Positions 32,880-44,554 of a stretch of DNA of 64,000 bases are shown in pieces. The notes beneath the pieces were generated by a model that made no database searches, was not told the origin of the DNA, and saw nothing but the letters and a program-made list of their open reading frames with translations. Position numbers and translations under genes: made by a program. The number at the start of each line of letters is the position of its first letter. Position 1 is the stretch's first letter. The DNA is from Paraescarpia echinospica (Eukaryota; Annelida; Polychaeta; Sabellida; Siboglinidae), in the NCBI GenBank assembly GCA_020002185.1, contig JAHLWY010000249.1:1-64000 (forward strand), in the 5' to 3' direction.

Positions 32880-33785
32880 ACGAGACAAGAGACGAGACTA
32901 TGACCGAGATAAGCCACGAGACTACGGATGACACATCACACGAGACTATGGATGACACATCACACGTGACTACGGATGTCACATCACACGAGACTACGGA
33001 TGTCACATCACACGAGACTACGGATGACACATCACACGAGAGTACCGACGAGACAAGAGACGAGACTATGACCGATATATACCACGAGACTACGGATGTC
33101 ACATCACACGTGACTACGGATGTCACATCACACGAGACTACGGATGACACATCACACGAGAGTACCGACGAGACAAGAGACGAGACTATGACCGAGATAT
33201 GTCACGAGACTACGGATGACACATCACACGAGAGTACCGACGAGACAATGTCCGAGATATGTCACGAGACTACGGATGACACATCACACGAGACTACGGA
33301 TGACACATCACACAAGAGTACCGACGAGACAAGAGACGAGACTATGACCGAGATATACTACGAGACTACGGATGACACACCACACGAGAGTACCGACGAG
33401 ACAAGAGACGAGACTATGACCGAGATATACCACGAGACTACGGATGTCACATCACACGAGACTACGGATGACACATCACACGAGAGTATCGACGAGACAA
33501 TGTCCGATATATATCACGAGACTACGGATGACACCTCACACGAGACTACGAATGTAACATCACGCGACATACCGACGAGACAAGAGACGAGACTATGGCC
33601 GAGATATGTTACGAGACTACGGATGACACATCACACGAGACTACGGATGTCACATCACACGAGAGTACGGACGAGACAAGAGATATGCTACGAGACTACG
33701 GATGACACATCACACGAGACTACGGATGTCACATCACACGAGAGTACGGACGAGACAAGAGATACGCCACGAGACTATGGATGAC
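32880..33785 (+). repeat. 24 bp-based tandem repeat open as a Thr/Asp/Ser/His-rich frame, left arm
   Basis: The unit ACGAGACTACGGATGACACA plus TCAC is mixed with ACGAGAGTACCGACGAGACA variants. It is open for 294 codons from 32900 (SHETTDDTSHESTDETRDET). The right arm has the same frame on the minus strand, 36602-37000. The frame is kept because the unit is a multiple of three, and no start signal supports translation. I call it a repeat, not a gene. Confidence 0.75.
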
Positions 33786-33789
33786 GATA

Positions 33790-35002
33790 TATCACTAGAC
33801 AGGACTTACATATATACACTAGTAATCGGCGTCATCTCATTTACATAATCAATCAGACCGAATGTACATAACGTGACTTCCCTTAACACAAAAACTGTGC
33901 GCGTTCATGAGATAGGCGATATCCGATACCACTCAACGGATACCAATGTAATTAGTCAGAGTATTGTTATCTACCGACCATGATAGATCTCTATTCGTTG
34001 ACACACTTCCGGGAATTCCCGAAGCATAGAGGCCGCCATGACAGTCAAGTAACATCCGGTGCGACGTCACTTCCAACGTACCGTCCCTAGTAGAGGCTGT
34101 CATAGCAAACGAATTTGAAAACTGCTATGACCGAAAACGACTATGTCAATAACATGTAAGGACAACCACCTGACAGGACTTCATTCAAAGAGGTGACCAT
34201 CACGGTTCCCAACGCCACTCAACGGACACCAATGTAATTAGTCAGAGTATTGCCATCTACCGAACATGATAGTTCTCTATTCGTTGACACACATATTCGT
34301 TGGGAATAGCGGAAGCGTAGAGGCCGCCATGTCAGGTCGCCATGACATTCAAATAACTTCCGGTACTACGTTACTTCCGGCGTAGCGTCCCTAGTAGAGG
34401 CCGCCATGACAGTCAAATGACTTCCGGTACCACGTCACTTCCGGCGTAGCGACCCCTAGTGGATAATCGGAGTACTACGTCACACACTGCCATAGAAAGC
34501 GAATTTGAAAATGGATGTGATCGAAAACGAGTATGTCAATAACATGTAAGGAAAACCACCTGACAGGACTTCATTCAAAGAGGTCCCAAACATCACATAC
34601 CTTTATGTCAAGAGACGATCATCTGTTCGGATTCACGTCCAACGAGACGACCATAGGACTCGCATGAGGTATCGCTTCTATTAATGGAAAACATATGTAT
34701 ATGAAGCAGCCGTCTTTTCAACGTAACAATTCCATATTTTCAAATAGTGCGAGCGACCAGATACGATACGACCATCTCGAGAGTCGAAAAAGGAAAGACC
34801 AGATTCGTCGGAAGCACGGTATGTTCACTAGTTTTCGGCGTGATCTCATTTGCAAAATCAATCAGACCGAACGTACATCACGTGACTTCCCTTAACACAA
34901 AAACTGTGCACTTTCATGAGACAGGCGACATCTGATGGCCCCAACGGATAGCAATGTAACAAATCAGAATAACGCCAACTACCGACCACGATAGATCTCT
35001 AT
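33790..35002. repeat. inner unique part of the left arm
   Basis: It matches 35386-36600 inverted. It contains sub-repeats with GAGGCCGCCATGACAGTCAA and CTTCCGGTACCACGTCACTT. A 66-codon ORF at 34695-34895 (MYMKQPSFQRNNSIFSNSAS) is kept in both arms with a few residue changes, but has no domain. Confidence 0.7.
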
Positions 35003-35121
35003 TCGTTCTCTCTCTCACACAACACATTCTCTCTCACACAACACATACACACACTCTCTCTCTCACACACAACACATACACACACTCTCTCTCTCTCTCT
35101 CTCTCACACAACACATACACA

Positions 35122-35156
<35 letters not shown>

Positions 35157-35169
35157 ACACACACACACA

Positions 35170-35209
<40 letters not shown>

Positions 35210-35385
35210 ACACATTTGCTTGGTGGTGAGTGAGTGAGTGAGTGAACAAATGGGGTGGTGGTGAGTGAGTGAGTGGTGAGTGAGTGAGAGTGGTGAGTGA
35301 GAGTGAGTGAACGAACACGAAGGGTGGGGAAATGGTATTATTATTGTGTCAATGTTAGTAATGTGTGTGTGAGAGAGAGAACGAA
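35003..35385. repeat. central loop of the palindrome: CT/CA and GTGA simple repeats
   Basis: (CT)n, (CA)n and ACACAACACA runs go from 35003 to about 35220, then GGTGAGTGAGTGA runs to about 35320 and a short unique piece. The inverted arms begin at CGAATAGAGATCTATCGTGG (35391) and its complement (ends about 34999). Confidence 0.8.
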
Positions 35386-38050
35386 TAGAGATCTATCGTG
35401 GTCGGTAGTTGGCGTTATTCTGATTTGTTACATTGCTATCCGTTGGGGCCATCAGATGTCGCCTGTCTCATGAACGTGCACAGTTTTTGTGTTAAGGGAA
35501 GTCACGTGATGTACGTTCGGTCTGATTGATTATGCAAATGAGATCACGCCGAAAACTAGTGTATATACCGTGCTTCCGACGAATCTGGTCTTTCCTTTTT
35601 CGACTCTCGAGATGGTCGTATCGTATCTGGTCGCTCGCACTATTTGAAAATATGGAATTGTTACGTTGAAAAGACGGCTGCTTCATATACATATGTTTTC
35701 CATTAAAAGAAGCGATACCTCATGCGAGTCCTATGGTCGCCTCGTTGGACATTAATCCGAACAGATGATCGCTCTTGACATGAAGGTATGTGATGTTTGG
35801 GACCTCTTTGAATGAAGTCCTGTCAGGTGGTTGTCCTTACATGTTATTGACATAGTCGTTTTCGATCACAGCCGTTTTCAAATTCGCTTGCTATGGCAGT
35901 GTGTGACGTAGTACTCCGATTATCCACTAGGGGTCGCTACGCCGGAAGTGACGTGGTACCGGAAGTCACTTGACTGTCATGGCGGCCTCTACTAGGGACG
36001 CTACGCCGGAAGTAACGTAGTACCGGAAGTTATTTGAATGTCATGGCGACCTGACATGGCGGCCTCTACGCTTCCGCTATTCCCAACGAATATGTGTGTC
36101 AACGAATAGAGAACTATCATGTTCGGTAGATGGTAATACTCTGACTAATTACATTGGTGTCCGTTGAGTGGCGTAGGGAACCGTGATGGTCACCTCTTTG
36201 AATGAAGTCCTGTCAGGTGGTTGTCCTTACATGTTATTGACATAGTCGTTTTCGGTCATAGCAGTTTTCAAATTCGTTTGCTATGACAGCCTCTACTAGG
36301 GACGGTACGTCGGAAATGATGTCGCACCGGATGTTTCTTGACTGTCATGGCGGCCTCTATGCTTCGGGAATTCCCGAAAGTGTGTCAACGAATAGAGATC
36401 TATCATGATCGGTAGATAACAATACTCTGACTAATTACATTGGTATCCGTTGAGTGGTATCGGATATCGCCTGTCTCATGAACGCGCACAGTTTGTGTGT
36501 TAAGGGAAGTCACGTGATGTACGTTCGGTCCGATTGATTATGTAAATGAGATGACGCCAATTACTAGTGTATATATGTAAGTCCTGTCTAGTGATATATC
36601 GTCATCCATAGTCTCGTGGCATACCTCTTGTCTCGTCCGTACTCTCGTGTGATGTGACATCCGTAGTCTCGTGTGATGTGTCTCGTAGTATATCTCTTGT
36701 CTCGTCCGTACTCTCGTGTGATGTGTCATCCGTAGTCTCGTGTGATGTGACATCCGTAGTCTCGTGACATATCTCGGCCATAGTCTCGCCTCTTGTCTCG
36801 TCGGTACTCTCGTGTGATGTTACATTCGTAGTCTCGTGTGAGGTGTCATCCGTAGTCTCGTGATATATCTCGGACATTGTCTCGTCGATACTCTCGTGTG
36901 ATGTGTCATCCGTAGTCTCGTGAGATGTGACATCCGTAGTCTCGTGGTATATATCGGTCATAGTCTCGTCTCTTGTCTCGTCGGTTCTCTCGTGTGATGT
37001 TTGCGCAGCGTGTTGGTCAAAGCATAGTGTAATGAGTGCGTGAGTGACAGCGTGAACAGACACAAAGGATGAGTGAGTGAGTGAGTGAGTGAACAGAAAC
37101 GAAGGGTGCGTGAGTGAGTGAGTGAGTGAGTGAGTGAGTGAACAGACACGAAGGGTGAGTGAGTGAGTGAGTGATTGAACAGACACAAAGGGTGAGTGAG
37201 TGAGTGAACAGACACGAAGGGTGAGTGAGTGAGTGAGTGAGTGAGTGAGTGAACAGACACGAAGGGTGAGTGAGTGAGTGAGTGAGTGAGTGAGTGAGTG
37301 AGTGAGTGAATGAGTGAGTGATTAGCAAATCTCACGCGTTAACCCGTCTATTGTAGTGGAATTGTGGTGGAAGCGGTGGAATCTCACACGGTAACCCTCC
37401 TCCTCCTCCTCAACGCGTCCATCTCTAGCCCTCCTCCTCCTCCTCCTCCTCCTCCTCAACGCGTCCATCTCTAGCCCTCCTCCTCCTCCTCCTCCTCAAC
37501 GCGTCCATCTCTAGCCCTCCTCCTCCTCCTCCTCACTTTTGAGGGTTTGACGCAATAACACGTCGAATTGACAAATTTGTGCAGCGTGTTGATCAAAGCA
37601 TAATGTTTCATTTGTCCAACTAGTTGGTCTGAGTACATTAACATCTCTGTACTGAACTACACAGACATGAGTGGTTAACATCTCTACTGAACTACACAGA
37701 CATAAGTGGTTAACATATCTGTACTGAACTACACAGACATGAGTGGTTAACATATCTGTACTGAACTACACAGACATAAGTGGCTATCATCTCTACTGAA
37801 CTACACATACATAAGTGGCTATCATCTCTACTAAACTACACAGACATACTTGTGAAGTGTAAGACTATTAGTAAGGTTCCCAACATACGCTTTGCATTAC
37901 ACTATGAAAAAGACACAAGATGAGGTTTGCACAGTTTATTCGTGAACAACACAAACGTATTTACATGTCACGCTCCATAACTAAAAGAACCTGAGACATT
38001 GATACGGAGTCTTGCAAAGTTTAATCGTGTACAAGACAAAAGAAAGTTCT
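35386..38050. repeat. right arm, inner parts
   Basis: In mirror order to the left arm: the unique part to 36600; the CGTAGTCTCGTGTGATGTG array 36600-37000; (GTGA)n with CGAAGGGTGAG interruptions 37020-37325; CTCCTCCTC runs 37385-37540; a minisatellite 37640-37850; then gene-flanking sequence. Array lengths differ from the left arm, so the arms evolved separately after pairing. Confidence 0.8.
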
Positions 38051-38064
38051 TTACAGGTCACCCT

Positions 38065-39168
38065 CTATATTACTGCCAGAACCACATGTTTCATAGTGTT
38101 TCGCCACTGTTTCGAAACAGATTCTTGCAACCAAGTATTGATATTACACAACTGTTCGACTGTCACATCGGATAGCTTCACACCCGCGTCTAACAAAACA
38201 CTCAAACAGTCTTTCACCACTGCGGTTGAATTAATGGTCTCCACAGCCTCGTCAAAGTGCATGCAAATTTGAATGTCATCAGATAACATACAATCGTGAT
38301 GACATTGACTAGGATGGTCTATCTTGCAACCACGACATTGTCGTCTTGAGAGTTCAAAGATGTTACATGCTATGTGTCGTGCCAGCGTCTTCTTCATTTC
38401 AATTACAGGGAAATCAATGGTAAAGTTCGGACCAGTAAAGTCAGGAGCAGAAGTTGTGACGTTGGCAGGCTGAGTAGAAGTTGTGACATTGACAGCATGG
38501 GTAGTTGTGACGTCGTCAGGAACGGAAGTTGGTATCGATGATGTTCTGTTGTCGTTAATCGTCTCTGTCGACACAGAGACCATTCGTTGACGCTTTGGTG
38601 GTAGCGGGCCTTCAATGTAATCCTGCAAGAATATTTCAATAATATTTAAAAAATATTAAAGAATGAATGGGAATAGTACACCGTTGCTAGAGTACGGTGA
38701 TAATGACGCCATTTTGACGGAAGTAAACAATATAGAGGGACGCCATTTTAACGGAAGTAAACATATACAGGGATGCCATTTTAGCAGAGGTAAACATACG
38801 CAGGGGCGACGATGGTGAAAGTACATAGTAAAACAATACAAAGTATGACTCACCACTGACGTATACAACTTGGCTTCATCGGCCGTCCTCTTCCGACGTG
38901 CACAACATCCGCTGGTGACGTGTTGCTTGGAATTACATTTCCGTGTGAACGATCCCCCACAGTCCAGGCAGGTGAAGGGTCTCAGCGATGGTGGTAATGA
39001 TCTTGCTGGTGGCAGGACCTCCTCATCAGTCGCAACCGTTTGAACCATGATATACATGTCAGAGGCCACATAACCGTGTCTTTCGCATTGCAAATGTCCC
39101 CTGTCGTCGACAATCATACCCTTCTTGCAGTATCTACACCTGGTGTTGAAGGGAGTATGCTGCGGTAC
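38065..39168 (-). pseudogene. zinc-finger gene, right arm copy (5' truncated)
   Basis: Exon 2 (38622-38065) and exon 1 (39168-38854) mirror the left-arm gene with the same GTGAGT...CTTGCAG intron. Differences include N to D at the exon 2 start, a Met/Val and a Ser/Arg change in exon 1, and an altered 3' end where AATATAGAGG puts a stop a few codons early. The promoter, the start and about 38 N-terminal codons are missing. The element sequence resumes at GACAAAGTACCGCAGCATAC fused to subterminal repeats at 39169. The ATG available at 39117 (MIVDDRGHLQCER) would lack the first CxxC. Most fingers and the CRGCKIDHPSQCHHDC module are kept. Confidence 0.75.
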
Positions 39169-39169
39169 T

Positions 39170-39445
39170 TTGTCAGGGGCGATGTTCTAGTTTTGGCGGG
39201 AAATATTTAGTTCACCAACTATCCGCCAGGGGGAGCTGTTCTAGTTTGGGATGTATTTTGGCGGGAATATATTTTAGTTCACCAACTATCCGTTAGGGGG
39301 CGCTGCTGTGGTTTTGGGAGGTACATATTTTAGTTCACCAACTATCCGCCAGGGGCGTTGTTTTAGTTCCCGCGCAAAAAAAAATTGCGCTATTTTAGTT
39401 CCGAAAAAAATCGGTAGGGGCGCTACGTGACCTTTACCTACATCC
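39170..39445. repeat. subterminal repeat array, right arm
   Basis: About four copies of the inverted unit (TAGTTCACCAACTATCCG, then CCAGGGG or TTAGGGG) lie before the terminal 100 bp. The inner part, present in the left arm, is deleted. Confidence 0.75.
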
Positions 39446-39551
39446 GGGTACTTGACCTTGACCTTTGACCTTTACCTACATCCGGGTACTTTTGCTTTTG
39501 CTTCGCGCCGCGCCAACCTGCCCGGTACTTAACCTCCTTTACTACTCACGT

Positions 39552-41785
39552 ATACATAGCGAGATATCCAACTTGGAATAAACGATACCAGAAAGACCCG
39601 GCCTCGACTCTGAAGGGAGACATTCCCGCGTCAACTCGAGTCATCGAGTGTAAGGATGCGACCGATACTTTTTGTCATTTAATTAATTTCGTGTCTTCAC
39701 ATAAAACGTTTGACATGTTTAATAGCTAATCGAACAGGAGGCGTGTAAAATATAAGATTACGTTTAAGTTTTGACGGGAATTTAAAGACAACATTACTAA
39801 AAATTAAAATGTAGGGTTTATACTTAGGCTGGTTACGCGCGTTGTTGGGCACATATTTATATTGGAGTCAGCCAACACTCTTTCTTTGAAACAATAATTC
39901 GATTATTCCCTGAAGCATGACAGTGGGTAATCTGTAATACTGTTTTTTCTGTGTACTTGGGCATATCATAGAATATAAAGTTGATTTTTTTTTATAATTG
40001 CTGAACTATTTTTAACATTTTTTAACAGTTTGTTTTGGTATTTTTAGACGTTTGTTCTCATAAAACCCACACATGTGTTGTAACCACAAATACCTACATT
40101 CTTAGGTGCGTCAATTGCTGATCTAAAGCGGGAAAGTCACATTTGTTATTTGTAACATGACAGTAGTCCAACAGAACAGGCAAAACGATTCCAGCGGGAT
40201 CTAAAAACATTCTCTTAAACTAGATTAATCAAATCAAATGTTGTATAATTGAGGTTAAACAGTTCAATTCACATCACCTAACGCATTTTGTATGTGCTCG
40301 CTTATTTACTTACATAGTCATACCTTATCGACGAAATTATACAATATTGCCAGAACGGCACTGCTACACGAAGTAACTTGATAATTAAGCAGACGACACC
40401 GACAACATTATTGTGTTGTCACCTGGAAACGTTTGTGAATTAATTTAGTCTCCGTTTCATTCGCTATATGTTGTTGGGAAAGATAAATTATAATAAATCC
40501 AAGTGCGTTTCAGGCCCTTTGTGTGATTGTTTTGTTTTTTCGGGTGCGGATAAAGGCGAATTTTTTCGCAATTCGACGGTGAGTAGCATGGTAACTTTTT
40601 TGCGGTTCGACAGTGTAGTGCTGGATATGTACCACGATTCGAGAGGACAGTCTGTTTCTTGGAGATTTTTCGCGGTAACGCTAATATTTTTTACGGAGTT
40701 TCAGATTTTTCACGAAATGACCCAGACCGTTAGTGTGGTTGATTATTTTTTTATTGGGACATTTTGTCGATTTGAGGAAGTGTTGAAGATTAATCTCGGT
40801 TTGAGAGGGGGAGTGTTGGAATTTTTCCAAAGGTTAATGTGGATAATGTACTAGATTTGGCATAGTTTTACGGTGCAGTTTTCGCGATAGAGTAAGTCGG
40901 GACATAACGCACAGTTATCGGGATATCGGATGCAGAGAACAGGTTCCTGTAGGAGTATATCGTCTGCGTGTTATGGATAAACTAGTTCGGTTTCTTAGGA
41001 ACGTTCCTTGTGGTGACATTTTTACCGACTTTTGTTTTTGAAAATATATTTAGTCATTTTAGAGGAAATGATATTGTGGGGTATGCAGCCCAACTACGTG
41101 GCTGAAAGCCCTGAGGTGGACGTTTAATAAATACCTTTATATTGTTATTATATTTTGCATGCGACCGATACATTTATACCACTACTACAATACTATTTCC
41201 ATGTTCGACAGATTCGCATCATTTGTCTTAGTTTCTCATGGCTACTGCATACAGTCCCCCGTTGATGAGAACATTTAAATGTGCAATTTTGCTAGTAAAA
41301 TGGTAATGTGTGTTTTGTATCTATTGCACCCTTGTTGTAACTAGAGAGACACAATGATCTACAGCTTCACCTGGCTACCTCGAAATTCCTATTTTCAGAA
41401 CTTATAGGTAGATAGGGTGGGAGGGCGTTTCGCCCCAGAGGTTTTTTTATCACCCCGTACTCCAGCGTTAACATTTTCTCCGGAGTCTCAATTTAGTTAT
41501 GTCGCGATTTCTAATCAAGCAGAGTTAGTTCTATCGAAGCGGAACCTGTTTGCCTCAGCGTGGGAGGGCGCGCTCTTTAACCCATGCTGTCACAGAGACA
41601 CAAACTGTTATCGTTTAATCGGGGATAATACGATGTTATTTTATGGCCGATGAAACAGAGGGGCATCTTATCTTCGTCATCATCATCCTCATTGACATCG
41701 TCATGATTATTGTTCACGTCACGTTCAAAACACCGTCGATTAACCGTTGTCGTAGTATTTGAAGTCGTCATCCCCATACATTGGC
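39552..41785. other. no supported gene except a weak 128-codon ORF at 40468-40854
   Basis: AT-rich. The ORF at 40468 (MLLGKINYNKSKCVSGPLCD) is Phe-rich with no domain. A minus-strand ORF at 41577-41777 includes NNNHDDVNEDDDDEDKMPLC and ends near the next candidate exon; it may be its continuation or chance. Confidence 0.3.
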
Positions 41786-41789
41786 GTAC

Positions 41790-41988
41790 CTTAAATGCGT
41801 GATATCCCGAGCGGCACCGGACTCGATAATTAACTGGAGATACGACAGGTCATCCAACCCGACAACTTTATCCATATCCAACATCCCGTCAGCTGATATT
41901 TGGGCTTCAGTGTTTAGCCACATGTTTGGCTGTTTCAACTGCTGGAAAACGGACATAGCCCGCTTGCTCTTGTCTTTTTCTGTGTCAT
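41790..41988 (-). CDS. candidate internal exon, unknown protein
   Basis: On the minus strand a pyrimidine-rich TTTTCTAATTGAACAG acceptor (ends 41989) precedes a 199 nt open stretch ending at a GTACGC donor (41789). It reads DTEKDKSKRAMSVFQQLKQP, NMWLNTEAQISADGMLDMDK and VVGLDDLSYLQLIIESGAAR. The composition is that of a real soluble protein and both splice sites are good. I recognise no family, and neighbouring exons were not found with confidence. Confidence 0.42.
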
Positions 41989-42233
41989 CTGTTCAATTAG
42001 AAAACAATAGTGTGCCAATCAATGCTACTTTAGACTGCGTAAAATCTATACACAAGAGGTGTCTATGAAGCTGTTTAGATAAGGCTGATTTTTTTGTCAA
42101 CTTGTAATAAATACGCTTGTCTAATCAATAAATGATATTGGCGAATTGGACGAATTGATAGCAATTGCAGTATTAGTCTGGAAGTAAAACTACTAACAAT
42201 AGTCGTGAAAATGTTAATCGAATTTGAAGTAAT

Positions 42234-43916
42234 GAAATAACACAATTTTCTTTAGTACACACACAACTAGGAATTTTTGACTCACAATCAACGTTTCAAC
42301 CGCCTACATCAGGAACTGTTCTTCCTCTGCCGCCAGATGGTGTGACGAGCAGGCTGTCCCACACGTGAATCAATGTGTATCCACCTCGTCTCTTTTCATT
42401 GTTGGTGTTGTCTTTCTAACTCAGATGGCCTCCTTAATACACCAACAACATACAGCTGAGAATGTACCAACCATGTATTGTACTTCTAAAATCCACAAGC
42501 CAGAAAACCGACTCAGACCCATTGTGGACTACACAGGGTACAAAGGGTACAATGTATCTAGATCGCTGGCGGATCTTCTAGGATCTATCGCAGGGAAGAC
42601 CTTACACAACATCAAGCATTCGAAGTACTTAGCTAATGAAACGACATATGTTATGATTGAACAAGATGATATGTTGAAACGACAAGATGAATGACACAAC
42701 ACTGAAGCTACAGACAAATCTAAATGTGGATGAAATTATGGAGGTGTTGGAGGTTCATCGTCACAACAACATACTTCAGCTTCACGGGTACAATTTACCA
42801 ACAGAAGTTCGGCACCGCGATGGGAAGCCCAGTGTCACCGGTGATAGTCCATCTATTTATGATCACATAAATAGATTGGCTGAAACAACAAGCCATTGCC
42901 ACAGCTCCAGTAACTTGTCAGCCCACACTATGGAAGCGATACGTGGATGACGTAATGGAAATCGTAAGAAAGGGGTGTCAATAACAACTGACAGATCACC
43001 TTAACACATCTGACGCAACAGGCAACACCAAGTTCACGTACGAAGAAGAGATTGAGGGGTCACTGCCGTTCCTAAACACATTGAACGGTCAAACTCGGAG
43101 TGTATCAAAAGAAGACCCACACCGACCAGTATCTGGACTTTAGTTGACACCATACGCTACATCAGAAAATGGGTGTCATCAAAACATTACTGGAATGGTG
43201 CAACAACATCGTAACTGAGACAGAGGACAGAAAGAAAGAGATGGAGCACATCACCAAGGCGGTGCGGGTACCCAAGACGAACCATAAGGAAGACGAGGGG
43301 TAAGACTAAGGATAAGAAGAACACAGAAAAGTCCACAGGTATGGTCACCTTTCGACACGTCCAAGGAGCGATTCTGACGACCCCTCAACCTCAGAAAAAT
43401 ATTAGTACACTCAAAACACAAAGTGGAAGACAGCAAGAAGACAGACTATGTATACCAAATCCCTTGCAAGACCTGCAATACATCGTTCACTGGGGAAACG
43501 GGGACAACATTTGGCACGTGGCTAGAAGAACATAAGAATGAAGTTGAATCTATAACAAAAGACGTTCGCCCGAGAGAAAAAAAGGAAAGTATCGACAAAC
43601 ATTGAAAACTGGCCATCGATAACATACTTTGAGGGCAGAAACAACTGTGTACTAGACTGGGAGGGTGCCAGAGTGATAGTTAGAGAGACAGACAGGTGTG
43701 CGCGATGTATTAAGGAGGCCACCTAGATTAGAAAGACAACACCAAAAATGAATAGAGACGGGGGGGGTACAGATTGATTCACGTGTGGGACAGTCTGCTC
43801 GCCACACAATCTGGCGAGCATAGGAAGAACAGTTCCTGAAGATGGCAGCCGAAGGCGGTTGAAACGTCGATTGTGCGTCGAAAATGAATAGTTGTGTACT
43901 AAACAAATTGTGTTAT
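42234..43916 (+). mobile_element. Penelope-like element with inverted terminal repeats
   Basis: RT, YVDD and GIY-YIG endonuclease pieces lie in one orientation between two inverted copies of about 208 bp (42234-42441 and 43708-43916). The left copy is the reverse complement of the element's own 3' end, including the 3' coding tail (IKEAT.IRKTTPKMNRD). Such partial inverted copies (pLTRs) are known in Penelope elements. The internal region is only about 1.27 kb and has many frame breaks. Confidence 0.85.
42445..43610 (+). pseudogene. Penelope reverse transcriptase and GIY-YIG endonuclease (broken)
   Basis: Readable motifs in order: SKIHKPENRLRPIVDYTGYK, YNVSRSLADLLGSIAGKTLH, then TGTIYQQKFGTAMGSPVSP (motif B), LWKRYVDDVMEIV (catalytic YVDD) and KFTYEEEIEGSLPFLNTL. 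After a gap, KKTDYVYQIPCKTCNTSFTG, ETGTTFGTWLEEHKNEVES is the GIY-YIG type endonuclease with its Cys pair; the usual Arg after ETG is Thr and the Arg before LEEH is Trp. The RT N-terminus is lost and stops or frameshifts occur between segments. The apparent ATG start at 42365 falls in the inverted repeat and is artificial. Confidence 0.85.
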
Positions 43917-43924
43917 TGTGTTAT

Positions 43925-44290
43925 TACTAACAATGATATTCTCAGATTGTGCTACGTCTGAACGTTTATCCAGAATGTATATTCCCATTACTGTAGTTTA
44001 ACTAAAATTATTAGATTTTATTAATTATACTTCTACAATTTGTTTAAAGGATTACACCGAACTCCGCACGTTTTATGGGAACCATAAAAAGACTTTTTAA
44101 GACGAAGGGTATCTTTCTGTTCCAAAGCTCCATTCTCTATTCGACTTAATTCATTTACTGTACTAAATATAACGTTTCAACGATATGGACACATTACATA
44201 CACAACACCCAGACAATGAACATCCTATTTTGAGTGTGATGTGGAGGCACGCGGGACAAACCAGTGTGATAAACATTGTAGAGTTGGTTG
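43925..44290. other. no supported gene
   Basis: AT-rich spacer. I see nothing recognisable. Confidence 0.35.
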
Positions 44291-44293
44291 TAG

Positions 44294-44554
44294 TCATGCT
44301 GCCATATCGTGAACATTTCTCTTTAAGAGAGGTGGCACTTTGAATGTGCAAAAGGGACACCACAAAGGGTCGTTATTGAGGATTTGAATTCGCACTTCTA
44401 TAATAAACACACCAGCCAATTTTCTTCTTATTTCAGAGATATTTCCCTGCAGCCGTTCCTCTAGCTCAGCTTTAGAGTTTGATATATCAAGGACAGCCTG
44501 CACTACAACATTAACGCGCCATTTATTTGTGATAGCCTGCATGTCCGACAACAA
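44294..44554 (-). CDS. weak candidate exon, unknown
   Basis: An open minus-strand stretch reads MQAITNKWRVNVVVQAVLDI and AELEERLQGNISEIRRKLAG, amphipathic and possibly coiled-coil. The C-terminal part, after FIIEVRIQ, looks less protein-like. No family is recognised and splice sites were not assigned, so it may be chance. Confidence 0.2.
   Translation of the reverse strand: MLSDMQAITNKWRVNVVVQAVLDISNSKAELEERLQGNISEIRRKLAGVFIIEVRIQILNNDPLWCPFCTFKVPPLLKRNVHDMAA

Larger units (their letters stand above)
28554..39547. mobile_element. 11 kb giant inverted-repeat (foldback) element with paired zinc-finger genes
   Basis: AGTAGTAAAGGAGGTTAAGT at 28555 is matched by its reverse complement ending at 39546. 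The inverted match continues through most of both arms to a loop of about 380 bp (35003-35385). ACGT (or CACGT) occurs just outside each end, at 28550-28553 and 39548-39551, a possible short target-site duplication. Each arm contains, from outside in: a subterminal repeat array, a spliced zinc-finger gene pointing inward, a 37 bp minisatellite, GAG and TCAC simple repeats, a 24 bp ACGAGACTACGGATGACAC-type array, and about 1.2 kb of unique sequence. The right arm lacks about 1.3 kb (left 29018-30297) and differs by point changes and repeat counts. No DDE transposase, RT, integrase or polymerase is visible. Confidence 0.8.

Noticed and set aside
32325..33784. Long ORFs SLTHSLTH.. and SHETTDDTS.. 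as genes of the palindrome
   Set aside because: Products of tetranucleotide and 24 bp repeats; no promoter, start context or composition of a folded protein. The mirror copies vary in length.
28554..39547. Palindrome as a missed-adapter or assembly hairpin artefact
   Set aside because: The arms differ by a 1.3 kb deletion, many base changes, different repeat lengths and a unique loop; not fully excluded without reads.
28554..39547. Integrated herpes-like or Polinton-type virus
   Set aside because: No DNA polymerase B, integrase, capsid, packaging ATPase or protease is readable; only small ORFs and a zinc-finger gene.
40468..40854. 128-codon ORF as a membrane protein gene
   Set aside because: Phe-rich through AT/TTT composition with no clear membrane segments, splice sites or family.
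42365..42445. Start of the Penelope RT ORF at 42365 (MNQCVSTSS)
   Set aside because: This part is the antisense of the element's own 3' end; the RT homology begins only at about 42450.
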